This document shows positions 11,205 to 22,714 of a stretch of DNA of 64,000 nucleotides, in pieces. The stretch is from NCBI GenBank assembly GCA_007922195.1, contig ML681996.1, positions 21,339,560-21,403,559 of the forward strand, in the 5' to 3' direction. This DNA comes from Podocnemis expansa (taxonomy: Eukaryota > Chordata > Testudines > Podocnemididae). Within the stretch, counting starts at the first letter, position 1. Each line of letters opens with the position of its first letter. The notes under the pieces are model-generated. The model saw nothing but the letters and a program-made list of their open reading frames with translations. It was not told where the DNA came from and made no database searches. Made by a program: the position numbers and the translations under genes.

Positions 11205-11375
11205 TTACCTTACACAGAACTCTTTCTCAGGTCTGGGAAAAGGTGAAGAAGACTTCAGTGTAAGATCAAAATCTTGTCTCTTTCACTAACAGACGTTGTT
11301 GCACTAAAAGTTATTACTTCACCCACCTTGTGTCTCTTGGATCCTGGAGCCAACATGGCTACAACAACACTAGAA
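11205..11375 (+). mobile_element. Second PLE family, 3' tail
   Basis: The order 'tgtaagatcaaaatcttgtc', 'ctttcactaacagacgttg', 'ttattacttcacccacctt' and 'gctacaacaacactagaaac' matches the tail seen again at 27520-27610. The family differs from the main PLE in the window but keeps a comparable GAAGA-hairpin-AAA layout. Confidence 0.6.
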
Positions 11376-12074
11376 ACTGAGAAAAAAAAAGTGAATCCCT
11401 GCCATCTCGTTTTGTAGAAAAGCTCATACAGTGAAAGTAGAAGAGCATAACTGAAATGTATGTGTATTGTACAGTACATAACTCATTGTTAGCATTGAGA
11501 AATAAGATGTTTTATGGTGTTTTCAGAAATCTGTCAGTTGTGTGTAATCACTGAAGCATTATATATGGCATGGTTGAAAGTACACATGAGCTGGAAGCAG
11601 TTCCATCTGACATCAACTTGGAAACAACATAAGTACTAGTGTAATGGCTGCAGTTTATTATGAAAGTCATCTTGATCCGGTTAAAGTCATTTTACTTAAA
11701 TCAAAGCCATGGTAACTTGACTGGATTTTTGAAAATGCAAGAAATGAGATCCAGATCTGTAAATTAATGGAAATTGTGTACCTAAATGTCTTTGAGGATC
11801 TGGACTTAAGTTATTAGTGATAAGTATCAGGTTCTTTATAAGTGCATGCAAGACAATCAGTACAATAGCAGTGAAAGAAAAGTATCACCTTTATAAAACA
11901 AAACCAAATCACAAAGTGACAATGGCCATAGATTAAAAACTGGGTGGTTTCTACTTTCAAGAAAAACAGGATATTTGGGGAGTTGGATGTGCAAAGGAGT
12001 CAGCAATATTTTTATGCAGGTGGCATTGGAGACATTTATGAGAAAAGATCTATTTTCTTAACTCTAGAGTGTTC
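11376..12074. other. Unique AT-rich DNA
   Basis: Nothing recognised. Confidence 0.4.
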
Positions 12075-12117
12075 CAGGGGTGTGCACTGAAGCAGGCACA
12101 CACCCCTGCAACAAACC

Positions 12118-12495
12118 ATGCTGCCAAGTCTGCCCACATATCTGCACAACAGATACCATCCATACGCCCTAATCAAGCCCGCTATTCCATCAAAGACTCA
12201 TTTACCTACTCTACTAATGTGGTCTATGCCATCGTGCAAGAAATGCCCCTACACCTTATATATTGGACAGACAGGACGATCGCTGCGTAGAAGGATGAAT
12301 GAGCACAGAGCTGATATCAGAAATCATAGAACAAAGAAACCAGTTGCTGAGTACTTCCATCTTTCTAATCACTCGATGAATGATTTGTTAACGACTGTCG
12401 TCAGGGATGTGGCTGGGACATCAAGACTTCAAAGAGAAACAGCTGAACTCAAATTAATATGCAAGCTAGATTTTGTGAAAGCAGGACTTAAGTGA
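12118..12495 (+). pseudogene. PLE GIY-YIG endonuclease remnant
   Basis: The C-terminal endonuclease of Penelope-like retroelements, which nicks target DNA for primed reverse transcription. The translation contains CKKCPYTLYIGQTGRSLRRR (YIG motif and the following conserved arginines). MNEHRADIRN and the C-terminal block LQRETAELKLICKLD follow. The upstream GIY half (VVYAI) lies in a neighbouring frame at about 12222, so a frameshift separates the two halves of the motif. The 125-codon frame covers only the end of the roughly 800-residue polyprotein; the reverse transcriptase is absent from this 5'-truncated copy. The stop falls at the normal family position, just before the noncoding tail. 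Confidence 0.75.
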
Positions 12496-12654
12496 GACTA
12501 TGGGTTCTTTTCCCATTACAAAAGGTAATTTGACTTCAGGCTTCCCATAGTTTGAATCTAACAACTGCTCTGATTTGCTGTTACTGTATGACCTGATCCT
12601 ATGTTTTACGCTCCCTTCCATTTATTTTCACTCCTTTCTGAAAGTTCACCCATC

Positions 12655-12720
12655 TTCGAAGCATCTGAGGAAGTGGGATTTTCTCCCACGAAAGCTCATG
12701 CGAAAAATAAATCTGTTAGT
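12655..12720 (+). ncRNA. Hammerhead-ribozyme-like motif in PLE tail
   Basis: CTGAGGA (12665-12671), a perfect 6-bp stem II with UUUUC loop (12673-12689), GAAA (12690-12693) and GC-UCAU-GC. This is the best-kept core and stem II in the window. The base expected to be U16.1 is G here, which should impair cleavage. One additional A lies between core and stem II. Confidence 0.45.
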
Positions 12721-13463
12721 CTCAAAGTGCCACATGACTCCTTGTTGTGTAATTAGGTACTTAATAATCTATTAAACTTATTATCTAGGCATGGGAAACT
12801 GAGTTAGCCTAGTTCCAAAGGGGCAGCCATGTTAGTCTACTAAAGCAAAAAAAGCAATGAGTCTTGTGGCACTTAACGACTAACAGATCTATTTATCACA
12901 TGAGCTTTTGGGGGAGAATACCTGACTTTGTCAGATGCTTTGAAGAGGGGGAAGTTACAGAATTGGATGAAAATAAATGCAGGGGAGTGTAAGACATGGG
13001 ATCAGGTTATACTGCAACAGCAAATAAGAGCAGTTGTAAGGATTCAAACTTTAGGAAACAGTGCACAGAGGGAGGGTGAAGTCAAATTACCTGTTATAAT
13101 GTGAAAAGAATACATAGTCACGATTCAGCCCTGCTTTCACACAATTTAATTTGCATATTAATTTGACTTCCGCTGTTTCCCTTTGAAGTCTTGCTGTCCT
13201 ATTGATTTTCTTGACGACAATCATTAACAAGTCATCAATGGAGTGATTAGGAAGATGGAAGTACTCAGCAACTGTTTTTTTTTCTTGTGTGTGTGTTATG
13301 ATTTCTGATATCAGTTTTATGAGCATTAAGCCTTCTCGGTAGGGTCTGTCCTGTTTGTCCAATGCGGAAGGCTTGGGGGCACTTCCGGCACATGATAGCA
13401 TAAATCACGTTAGTGGATGAGCAGGTGAAGGATCCTTTGATGGACTACTGCCTTGATTAGGTC

Positions 13464-13746
13464 ACAGAGTCATAGAATCATAGAGCCATAGGGTTGGAAG
13501 GGACCTCATGAGATCATCTAGTCCAATCCCCTGCCAAAAAAAGCAGGACCACTCCCACTAAATTATCCCAGCTAGAGTTTTATCTAGCCGGGCCTTAAAC
13601 ATCTCCAAAGATGGAAATTCCATAATTACCCAAGGTAGCTTCCAATTCTTTACCACTCTCCTAGTAAGCAAGTTTTTTCTAATATCCAGCCTCGACTTCC
13701 CCAGCTGCAACTTGAAACCATTGCTCCTTGTTCTATCCTCTGTTAC
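13464..13746 (-). mobile_element. CR1 LINE 3' end
   Basis: Antisense CR1 terminus: it begins with 'catagaatcatagag' (the CR1 tail repeat), then 'gttggaagggacctcatgag' and 'tctagtccaatcccctgcc'. It ends, 5'-truncated, near 'ccttgttctatcctctg'. It interrupts the PLE at 12814-14385 and so is younger than that PLE. Confidence 0.85.
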
Positions 13747-13749
13747 TAT

Positions 13750-13937
13750 GGCTATGTTCACACAGGGAGGGCTTGTTTCGAAACAAGACATTTTGAAACA
13801 AACTGTTTTGAAATAACTTTTTATTTTGAAACACCTTCTTTCGAAGGACAAAAACAGGAGTGAGCGCCGGCCCCTGGGATTCCCTGGCGCATCCACTCCT
13901 CGTTGTTTCGAAATAAGAATGCTGTGTGAACACACCC
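13750..13937. mobile_element. Harbinger MITE, 188 bp, TAT duplication
   Basis: Ends GGCTATGTTCACACAG and CTGTGTGAACACACCC with TAT on both sides (13747-13749, 13938-13940). The interior carries 'gtttcgaaacaagaca' and 'tgttttgaaataac' motifs. It sits exactly at the junction of the CR1 5' end and the PLE, so it is the youngest of the three layers. Confidence 0.75.
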
Positions 13938-14387
13938 TATGATGGTGTCATTTGTGCAGATATATGGACAGAGTTGGCAGCATAGTTTGTTGCAGGGATA
14001 TGTGCCTGCTTTAATGTTTCTGTTATTAGGTCTGTAGTTGCTGGTGAGTATCTGTTTAAGGTTCGGGGGTTGTCTGTAGGCGAGGAGACATCTGTCTCCC
14101 AAGGCTAGAGAGAGTGAGGGGTCATCTTTTAAAATAGGCTGGAGGTTCTTAATGATGTGTTGTAGAGGTCTGACTTGAGGGTTGTATGTGGTGACCAGTG
14201 GCGTTCTATTGTTTTATTTTCTGGGCCTTTCCTGTAGTAGTTGACTGTGGGATACTCGCCTGGCCCTGTCAATCTGTTTCTTTACTTCTCCAGGTGGGTA
14301 CTGGAGTTTTAAGAAAGCCTAATAGAGATCCTGAAGATGTCTGTCTCTGTCTGAGGAATCAGAGCAAATGCAGTTATATCTGGCTAT

Positions 14388-14905
14388 GTTGACTCCCTCC
14401 TCAGACCCTATGTTATCAACATCCCTAGCTATCTTCAAGATACCATGGATTTCCTGAGGAAAATCCAGTCCATCAGTGAGCTTCCTGAAAATGCCATCCT
14501 GGCCACTATGGATGTGGAAGCTCTTTACACTAACATCCCAGACAAGGATGGATTACAAGCTATTAGAAGAGCCATCCCAGATGATGCCACAGCACAGCTT
14601 GTGACTGAACTTTGTGACATTGTGTTCATCCACAACCATTTCAGATTTAAGGATAGTTTATACTTCCAAGTCAGTGGCACTGTTATGGGTACTCATGTGG
14701 CCCTACAATATGCCAACATGTTTTTGAGAGACTTAGACTGTTTCCTCAAGTCTCCTCCCAAAACACCTCTCCTCTGCTTACACTATTATTGATGACATCT
14801 TCATCATCTGGACCCATGGCAGGGATGCTCTTGAAGATTTCCACAGAGATTTCAACAATTTCTCCTTCACAATCAAATTGACCCTGGAACAGGTGATGTC
14901 AGGAT
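14388..14905 (+). mobile_element. PLE reverse transcriptase segment, sense
   Basis: Sense PLE coding DNA, truncated at both ends, joined head to head with the antisense copy that ends at 14385. It carries the palm region of the reverse transcriptase and stops being recognisable near 14905. Confidence 0.75.
14445..14883 (+). pseudogene. PLE reverse transcriptase remnant
   Basis: Polymerase that copies the PLE RNA at the target site. The frame from 14445 shows FLRKIQSISELPENAIL and ATMDVEALYTNIPDKDG (motif A with catalytic D in 'DVEALYTNIP'). It then shows HNHFRFKDSLYFQVSGTVMG followed by THVALQYANMF (motif B; P replaced by L in the usual 'VAPQYAN'). A stop after LHYY marks a frameshift: the next frame reads IIDDIFIIWTHGRDALEDF, which holds motif C (usually YIDD, here IIDD) and the thumb-side helix. 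Fingers and thumb are missing. The fragment is inactive. Confidence 0.8.
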
Positions 14906-15812
14906 GGATGGGGAAGGGCTACTTATTGGAGTGATCAGTACATAGTGTGTCTTTATGGGAAGATCAGAGGGATGACACTGTGAAAGCTATGTGAGGGGTA
15001 TGTAGTGGGACTTTAGGAAGGGGAGGATGAGGGATGACATCCTAAGGGCTATGTAATGAACATGTAAGGGGAATGGAAAAAGGGACAAAAAGGATCCCTA
15101 TGCTGGATTTTATCACTTTGTTTCCTATCTTTACATTTCTATTTAAAACACCGCAGAATGTTTTATCACTGATCCCACTACTGTACTCATCCTAATTAAA
15201 TACTTTAGAATTTTAAATCCTGTTTGAGGCTTTTCTTTTAGCCTTCACTTGGGATATAATTGATAGGTCTACAAAACTTTTAGACAAAAATTTTGGGCTC
15301 CAAAGGAGGGAAAAAATCTGGCCCTATTAACTGAAATTAAAACTTCTATTATACCAGGGCAGTAATACCTAGGAAGGGGTCAGCTGTTGTAAAAGTGTCA
15401 ATCTCAAAAAATTAAAACTGCATCTGTCAGAAAGATATGCATATTGTGACATGTTACAAGATGAATTTATTACAAGATCACTGTTGCTGTCAAACATAAT
15501 GTTTGACTTTGTCGTTCGACATAAGACATTAGAATAGGAAGTCAAGTAATATGTAAAATTGGTACCAATATATAACATCTGGAGATATTTCCACATTCTT
15601 GTTTGATTTTGATGAAAAGGGGAAATTTTTGAGTCCATAGTAATGTAAAAAAGAAACAAACAGTGAGCAGTTTTTCCTTTTGTTATAACTATATGTCATA
15701 CATTTTAAGGACCTGTGAAAAGGGCTTTGAAAGCTTACCTTTAAAGTTTTCACATCCCTTTACTGTATTCACTATCTCTTTCTTTTGAGAAGAAATTGTA
15801 TGCCTGTTTAGG
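14906..15812. other. Unique AT-rich DNA
   Basis: A short 'ggggatgacat'-like pair near 14950-15050 looks repeated, but no family is recognised and no gene is seen. Confidence 0.4.
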
Positions 15813-17262
15813 TTCTATAACAAACAAGGAGTACGGTGACACTTATAGGCTGTGTCTACACTGGAGAGCATTTTCAAAAAAAACTCTTCTCGAAAAAAAT
15901 ATTTCAAAATGTATTCAAAATAATTATCTTGAAATAACATTTTTTAAAAAATGCTATTTTGGGAGAATGTTCCAGGGACTGCTTCTTGTCCCAAAATACT
16001 ACAGCTTTTTTTTCCCCCGAAAGTGAAAGTCTACATCAGACTTTCTTTTTCAAAAAAAAAAAAAAAAGCAAGGCAATGGAAAAGATAGGCCAGCTTATTC
16101 AAAAAAAGCCTTTGCTGCATCCAGAGATGGCTTTTTTCAATAAAGCTATCTTGAAAAAGGCTTTTTATTTTGGAAAAGCTGGTGGGTTTAGCTATTTTGA
16201 GAAAGTGCGCTAGTATATCAAAATACTGGAGCACTCTTTCAGCAACACTAAACCTTGTTACATCTAAAAAACAAAAAAAAGCCTTTTTTTGAGATAGCTT
16301 TTTTTTTTTTTTTAAAGCCATCATCGGATGTGGAAAAAGCTTTTCTTTATCTTTTCTTTTTTTTTTTTTCTTCCGAAACAGTATGCCTATCTTTTCCATT
16401 GCCTTGCTTTCTTCAAAAAAGGAAAGTCCAGTCTAGATTTTCACTTTCAGGAAAAAAAGAAAAAAAAAAAAAGCTGCAGTATTTTGGGACAAGAAGTGGT
16501 CCCTGGACTGTTCTCCTAAAATAGCATTTTTGAAAAAAGTTATTTTGAGATAATTATTTCAAATATGTTTTGAAATTTTTTTTTTCAAAAAAGATATTTT
16601 TGAATTTGTTCTCTAGTGTAGAAATAGCCATAAAGACTAACAGATGTGTTTATCACATGAGCTTCTATGGGAAAAAAATCTCACTTTGTCAGATGCTTGA
16701 AGATGGGGAATTTAAAGAATAACAGCAAATAAATGTAGGTGAGTATGAGTAATAGGATCAGGTCAGACTGTTACAGCAAATCAATGCAGTTGTTTGGATT
16801 CAAACAGCAAAGTACACCAATTAGCAGGAAGGTGGCAGAGAGTGTGTGCACAATTACCTGTTGTTATGGGAAAAACACCCACAGATTATAGTCACCCATA
16901 AACTGATGGTGTCAAATCTGTATATGAATTCCAATTCTGCAGTTTCTCTTTGAAGAATTTTTCCATTATGACAGGCAATTTTGTTCCCCCACCTCCCTGT
17001 TAATTGCTGTACTTCACTGTTTGAATTCAAACAACTGCTTTGATATGCTGTTAAAAGTCTGACCTGATTCTATTACTTACATTCCTCTACAGTTATTTTG
17101 CTCCCATTCTGTAAGTTCCCCACCTTCAATCATCTAATGAAGTGGGATTTTTTCCCCCATGAAAGCTCATGTGATAAATACATTTGTTAGTCTTTATCAG
17201 TGCCACCAGATTCCTTATTGGTTTTGCTGAACTAGACTAACAGGGCTACCCCATTGGAATTT
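15813..17262. mobile_element. Head-to-head PLE pair with an inserted MITE
   Basis: The antisense arm comprises 15813-15847 and 16630-16958, split by the MITE at 15848-16629. The sense arm is 16959-17262, from 'ccattatgacaggcaatttt' to the tail 'gctgaactagactaacaggg'. The arms meet at about 16958. The left tail is truncated after 'acaaacaaggag', and no clear target duplication is found. Confidence 0.7.
15848..16629. mobile_element. Long palindromic Harbinger MITE, 782 bp
   Basis: Ends GGCTGTGTCTACACTGGAGA and TCTCTAGTGTAGAAATAGCC, flanked by ATA on both sides (15845-15847, 16630-16632). The whole element folds on itself around about 16240: 'gttccagggactgcttcttg' pairs with a region near 16490-16510, and 'gcaaggcaatggaaaagata' with one near 16390-16410. 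Arms are about 390 bp, interrupted by A/T homopolymers. Confidence 0.75.
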
Positions 17263-18311
17263 GTCAAATGTGGCATAACACTTCCTACAATACACTGAAC
17301 TCACTGATCATCACCGATGATGTACATCTACTATACTGATGATCACCTGTTTTATGAGCTAGTCCTTGAAAATTATATGAATGACAAGAGTTTCCTTAGC
17401 AGCAATGTTGGCAAAAAAGTATATCAAGACTGCAACTACAACATGAGGAAAATGGAGTTCCACATGGAAATGTAGCATAGCTTACTTATAAATCATTTTT
17501 ATTTCACATGCAAAATCCTTAAAATTTGGAACATGTACTTATATTGTAACTTTACAGAAAGTAGCCGAAAGATTCTCAGCATAGCAAGAAATCTGGGTCA
17601 ACAACTATTGAGGTCAATGGCTTTACTACTTCATTATCGGAATTAACCAGACAAATCGCTCCACCAACTAAGAACGGCCATGCAGACAGTATAAATTGCT
17701 AACTAAGGAATATGTGGCAATGTTTTTTGTGATGTGTTACTAAGTTTGGGACTGAGACCACTATGCTCATTCCATATAGGCCAGCAAACAGCAATTAGCA
17801 TAGCAACCCCTGGGCTTTCATCTTGTGATCTAGAGAAGAAATACTGTGTTGTACATTTCATTAAGAGTAGGAGCTGGGTTTTGATTGCTATGAGTGACCA
17901 GGGGCTTAAAAAAAAAAAATCAAAGAGATCTTGCATTTTTTACATATCAGGTGAACGTGCACATGATCAATTTAAAACATGAGTTAGAGATCAGAATTTT
18001 AGAGTCCTGGGGAAGGCATATGCCCTTTTGAGAAACTGTTTACTTGTAAGAGAAATGTGTAAAATGTTATTTACAGATTAAACGGTGAAGAACATCACCC
18101 TCCCCCCCTTTTAATGATAAATACTAGATTCTGAAATTAAGCGTAGCAGGTAGGGAGACCCTGGATGAATTTCAAAAGATGCTGTATGGTTGTGTCTTTT
18201 TTATTAATCCCTGGCAGTAACTGCCTTTTCATTTGTCTTCAAGAGCTAACATATATATAGAGAACAATGAAAAAAACAACAATTCTTACATTCTTTTCCA
18301 TCATGTATCTC
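17263..18311. other. Unique DNA
   Basis: No gene or repeat recognised. Frames at 17703-17982 are short and lack family resemblance. Confidence 0.4.
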
Positions 18312-18424
18312 CACAAATAGTGTAGTGGCTAACACCTCTGCTTAACATGCAGAAAGTCCTGGGTTCAGTTCCCAGGGGGTTGGACTCAATGATCTCATGA
18401 GGTCCCTTCCAGCCCTATGATTTG
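18312..18424 (+). mobile_element. tRNA-Val-derived SINE with CR1-like tail
   Basis: The head resembles tRNA-Val(AAC). It has a 'tagtgtagtggctaacac' A-box region, an anticodon arm 'ctgcttaacatgcag', and B box GGTTCAGTTCC (18362-18372). The tail 'gatctcatgaggtcccttcc' plus 'agccctatgattt' is the 3' end of a CR1 LINE, so CR1 reverse transcriptase would mobilise it. A minus-strand copy lies at 49722-49836. Confidence 0.75.
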
Positions 18425-19582
18425 ATTTGCTGAGATTGGAATTCACATCATGGAAGTTTCACTCTTCTTGTACCAAAAAGTCAAATGACAGTATTTGTAA
18501 AAGGAGTGACACTTCAATAAAGCTGTGCATAATCAGTTGCACTTTGTTGAAGATAAATGGTATAAATATACATTAAGATGTTCTTCCTTCTAATTAAAAT
18601 ACTATCCTTAGGAGTCAAGCAGTCTCATGTTATTGATTGGTTAATATATTAGGACTGATACATCAAAGTTTCCTATTGCACAGTAGATTCTACTTAGGTA
18701 TAAAAATATTGTAAGATTTTGAATCCAAAATCACTAGACCTTATACGTGAAAAAAATAATAAATCATAAGGTTAAAGTTCAATATGCAAACTAAACATAT
18801 CAGTAAGGTAGTTTGGAAGGAAATGTTGGCATTATTAGAAACAGTAATTTGAACAGTTTTTTAGGTGTAATTGGACCTCAAAGTGTACACAAGGCAGTGA
18901 ACACTTCCGCAAGATTTGTTGATTGAAAGCTTGTCTATTTCTTTGTTCCTCTATTTTTATTATTCAACAATAGTTTAGACAGACACTGGAGAGAAACTGT
19001 TGATACAAGAAAAAGGTGCATATAATTATCACAGGATAACTTGGAGGATTATAGTTCAATCTTTTAAGTGCAGGTCCTGAATGATCCTATCTTCACAATA
19101 ATCATAGTAATTGAGGGAATTATCTAAGTCTTTACAAATGAAATACATTCTTATGTGGATCTTGAGTTTCTTAGTTTACAAAAAAGCTCAGAATTGAAAG
19201 TATCACACTTCAGACGTTCACCTTAAAGATTATAGTGAAAAAATAATTATGCTTTATTCACTTTTACAGGCCTCCAAGTAATAAAATGTCATGAAAGAAA
19301 TGATTGTAACTTAAAGCTGTATCAAAGCTAATCAAGGGAGAGAGAAGGATACAAGGCACTTCTGCTGATTCCCCAACAGTTCACACACTGTAACCCCCCT
19401 GCAGAGGCCAGATACAGTGAAGCAAAGCTGCTGATTCACACTTGCAATGTAGGCAGGGAAGAATAAGTCATTTCTCCATTCTCCCTTTGGACTAGCCCAG
19501 AACAAGGGAAGTGCACACTTAATCCATTTAAAGTGTGTCACACCATTTTGTGATACCTAATGTCCTTCTTGCAGGAAATCTG
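18425..19582. other. Unique AT-rich DNA
   Basis: Nothing recognised. Confidence 0.4.
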
Positions 19583-19590
19583 GCTGAATC

Positions 19591-19955
19591 CAGGGGTGTC
19601 ACTGGCCGGGGTAGGGACCTGGGACATGGGCCCAGACCCCGCACCCAGCCCGCAGGCCCCACCTCCAGTTGGCAGGCCCCACCCCCTGGCCAGGGACAGG
19701 GCCAGGCGCAGCCTCACCACTATGGGCAGCCAGGCCCCGCATCCCCGGCTAGGGACAGGGCCGGAAGCGGCCGCAGAAGGCCAAGCCCTGCATTCCTGGC
19801 TAGGGATGGGGCCATCACCGCTGTGGGAGGCCAGGCCCCGTGGCCACTGGCAGCTGGGCCCTGAATCTCTGGCCCAATTGGGCCAGAGATCCGGGGCACT
19901 GGTGCTGGGGTTCAGGGCATGTGCCCCAGGGTGCCCAGCACCAGCAATGCCCCTG
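19591..19955. mobile_element. Non-autonomous hAT, 365 bp, 8-bp duplication
   Basis: Ends CAGGGGTGTCACTGGC and the imperfect complement ACCAGCAATGCCCCTG, flanked by identical GCTGAATC (19583-19590, 19956-19963). The 8-bp duplication and CAG...CTG ends are hAT hallmarks. The interior is GC-rich with direct repeats of 'tagggacagggcc' type and no transposase. Confidence 0.85.
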
Positions 19956-19963
19956 GCTGAATC

Positions 19964-22714
19964 AGGGAACATTTCCCCTGTGACTTTTATGGCAGTGTCT
20001 TCCATGCATTGAGCTCCAACTGAAGGTGATATGAATGCAAGAATAAATTTCTTTATGCTCCTCTAAATAATAATAGAATATTGCCTTTTACCTCATGTAT
20101 CACAATGTACTACAATTGCTACTGAGATCCCCAAACTCACTAGTTTTCTTTACTACCAACTTAAACTAACATCTAATGAAATTATGGAGACCAAATATAA
20201 GGTACTTAATCTATGGGACAAATTACCAATACCCTACCAAAAATGAGCTGCTCCCCTGCCATCTGCATATCAAATGCATGAAAAATCACCTCATTCAATC
20301 ATACAGTTAGTACAGTTAGTTATTTTGGAATATGTACTACAGCTCATATCATTTTAAAACAAATATGGAATATTTCAGTAATTGTAAATGGTAGCTACTG
20401 AAATCATGGTGTCTACTGGGAAATTTAAAAGTAATTAGGAATAGTTCAAGCAGGATTTTTCATCCAGTTAAACTAACTGGTTGGTTGAGCACATTCATAC
20501 ATGGCAAATAATGCCAAAGCTCTGTCCTTTGCAAATTAACCGCCTCACTAAAATGAGGGCAGAGATGTTCCTTGATTGAGTGTATAGAAATGACCCCCTT
20601 TTTTATCAAGTTTAGAAACAAACAAACAAATTTTCTTGTTGTAAGGTCTGGATTGTCCTGGAGAGATTTATATCCAATTCTCAAAGAGATTTAGAACTAG
20701 ATTCCTTAACAGCACTACACAATGTGCAATTATCTGCAGTAGGAGTAATTTTTAAGATAATATTATTTTATTTAATTTCCTGGTCTCTGAAGAAATATAA
20801 GTGTTGCTGAACATAATCAGACAAAAATATTTCCAGTTTTGTCTTTCAGCTGTAATATTGTACTGTACATTGTTAACAGTTGAGTAAGACAAGCACCATA
20901 AGGTGATGATGATGTCTTTTGATAGGTGACCTATCAGAGGTTTAGACCAGATAATCCCTCATTTTGGATCAGAGACCCAATTAGACCTGATGGGTATGTA
21001 TGTTACGAGGTGCGTACTACAAAGTGTGTGGTTCCAAAGGGAGTAACAGGATAAAGGTAGATCTACAGAAATAAACCTGATGGCATGACTACATCAGAAA
21101 GTTCAACATACCTGGTGGACTGCATATAATTGAGCTGGTGTGGGCTGTGTCTGAGTCCTATGTTTATTCTATTTTAGTGCATTTGTTGTACTGCTTTATT
21201 ATTAGGCAATCATTTTAGGGGGAAGGACAAGGGAGAGTTTCTCCATCCAAAAGATCTTTGGCAGACTCATCACAGAACACATACTATCTTCCCCATGAAA
21301 ATAAGCAAGCAAGCAAACAAACAAGTCATTCTTAATCTATTAAATTTATATCAATTTTATATCATGGTGCCATTTACACCTTTGAATAATGTTGAATTTC
21401 CTCTTTTTTCTTTTATTTGAATTTGCCTTAGCAGATATTTCTGCTACTGACTATAGAAATATTTTCATTGTTTTTTTGGGAGGGAAAGAAAATAAAGTGG
21501 CTTTTTGAACTTCACAAAATGTATTTGAAAGTTTTGTATTATCTGAAATTTTAAGATCTGATTTTACTTCTTTTCAACAAAATGATTTGAAACAACTATC
21601 TGGTTGAACATAGCCTTGTTCACTATTGATGAAATATTGATGAATCAGACCTGTACATTATGGTATGCTATTCTATTTTATTTTTTATTCAAGTAAGTCA
21701 TGAGCTTAGTCTGTAGTAAAGTATATCTGAACATTTGAGTTAGAAATAAACAAGTTATAGGCATATAATGCAGTATTTTTATGTAAGTATAGGATAAAAA
21801 GATTTATTATCCAAAACATTTCACGGCTATAGTTTTTATAAAATATGCACCTTTTTTTCCTGCACAGCAATTCTCATCCAAAAATTCTGCCTTGCACAGT
21901 TTATACAGGTCAGTACGAAAGCAGATGAGTTTCCGTCTTCATGGTAATATCTAAAAGTCCAAAAGCAGAGAAGAGGGCCAAAAAGAGTTGGAGTTCATCT
22001 TGTCTCAGCCCTTTGGCCTACATTTAGGGAGCTATAGTAAAACCTGTTTTCTCTGTGTCACCATCTGGAATTTACTGGTGTACTGCCTGGATAACATGTC
22101 AAATTTGGCTAGTTAATACCCCAAGACACATATAAAAGAAACTTCCTGAACACACATTATGAAACTGGGACAGCTCTATTTAACTGAAAATCTGGTACTC
22201 AGCACTCAGGTTGAAATGAATGAGTTTTCCAGTATACCTAAAAGTATGTTTACTAGACAAAAGCAAAATGCTTGAGCAGCATGAAGAAATATATCTTGTA
22301 CTTCAAATACACATACACAACCAATACTATACTAACCATGAACTCGTACCTAAAGCAATGTCCCATTACAATGATTAATTATAACTAAGACCATAACAGA
22401 AATGAATAATCTCCTTCTTTAAAAGGACATTATTTCAGTTCTGGAAAAAAAATTAAATGAAAAACAGTCCTCCACTTGAAACAACTTGTTTTGCTACCTT
22501 TAAGAGAAAACTGGAACATTTAAAACTTTTACATTATCAGATTAAAAAATTAGGTTTAATAATGTTTTCATTATTCCCTATAATTCTCCCTCTTGTTTTT
22601 ACTTAAATTTCTCTCCTTCTGTCCATCTCATCTTTTATTACTCCTTCTGAATATTTACTGTGATATCGTAAATATTTAGTTCATCATCCTGATGTGAACT
22701 TCAAGAGGATCTGT
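19964..22714. other. Long unique AT-rich stretch
   Basis: About 2.7 kb with no gene and no recognised repeat apart from short 'aagcaagcaaacaaac' tracts near 21306. Confidence 0.45.

Larger units (their letters stand above)
12075..12757 (+). mobile_element. PLE 3' half with GIY-YIG region
   Basis: A 5'-truncated sense copy. It runs from the cysteine-rich stretch before the endonuclease, through the GIY-YIG domain (12118-12495), the spacer 'gatttgctgttac', a hammerhead-like hairpin and the tail ending near 'gactccttgttg'. The next PLE copy begins about 55 bp later in the opposite direction, so the two tails face each other. Confidence 0.8.
12814..14385 (-). mobile_element. PLE copy interrupted by CR1 and a Harbinger MITE
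   Basis: Antisense PLE segments 12814-13463 and 13938-14385 join without loss once the CR1 (13464-13746) and MITE (13750-13937) are removed. The break falls inside '...gattaggtc / ctatgatggtg', a stretch found intact in other copies. Coding remnants include LQRETAEVKLICKLN (13087-13401, minus) and the upstream block PNLKQILTSN with CCQLCPYICTNDTI (13821-14102). The 5' end abuts a sense PLE fragment head to head at about 14386. Confidence 0.75.

Noticed and set aside
18312..18424. Functional tRNA-Val gene
   Set aside because: A and B boxes are present, but the acceptor stem does not close and a CR1-like tail follows. It is a SINE.
19591..19955. Host CpG island or promoter
   Set aside because: The GC-rich block ends exactly at hAT terminal repeats with an 8-bp duplication, so the composition belongs to the transposon.
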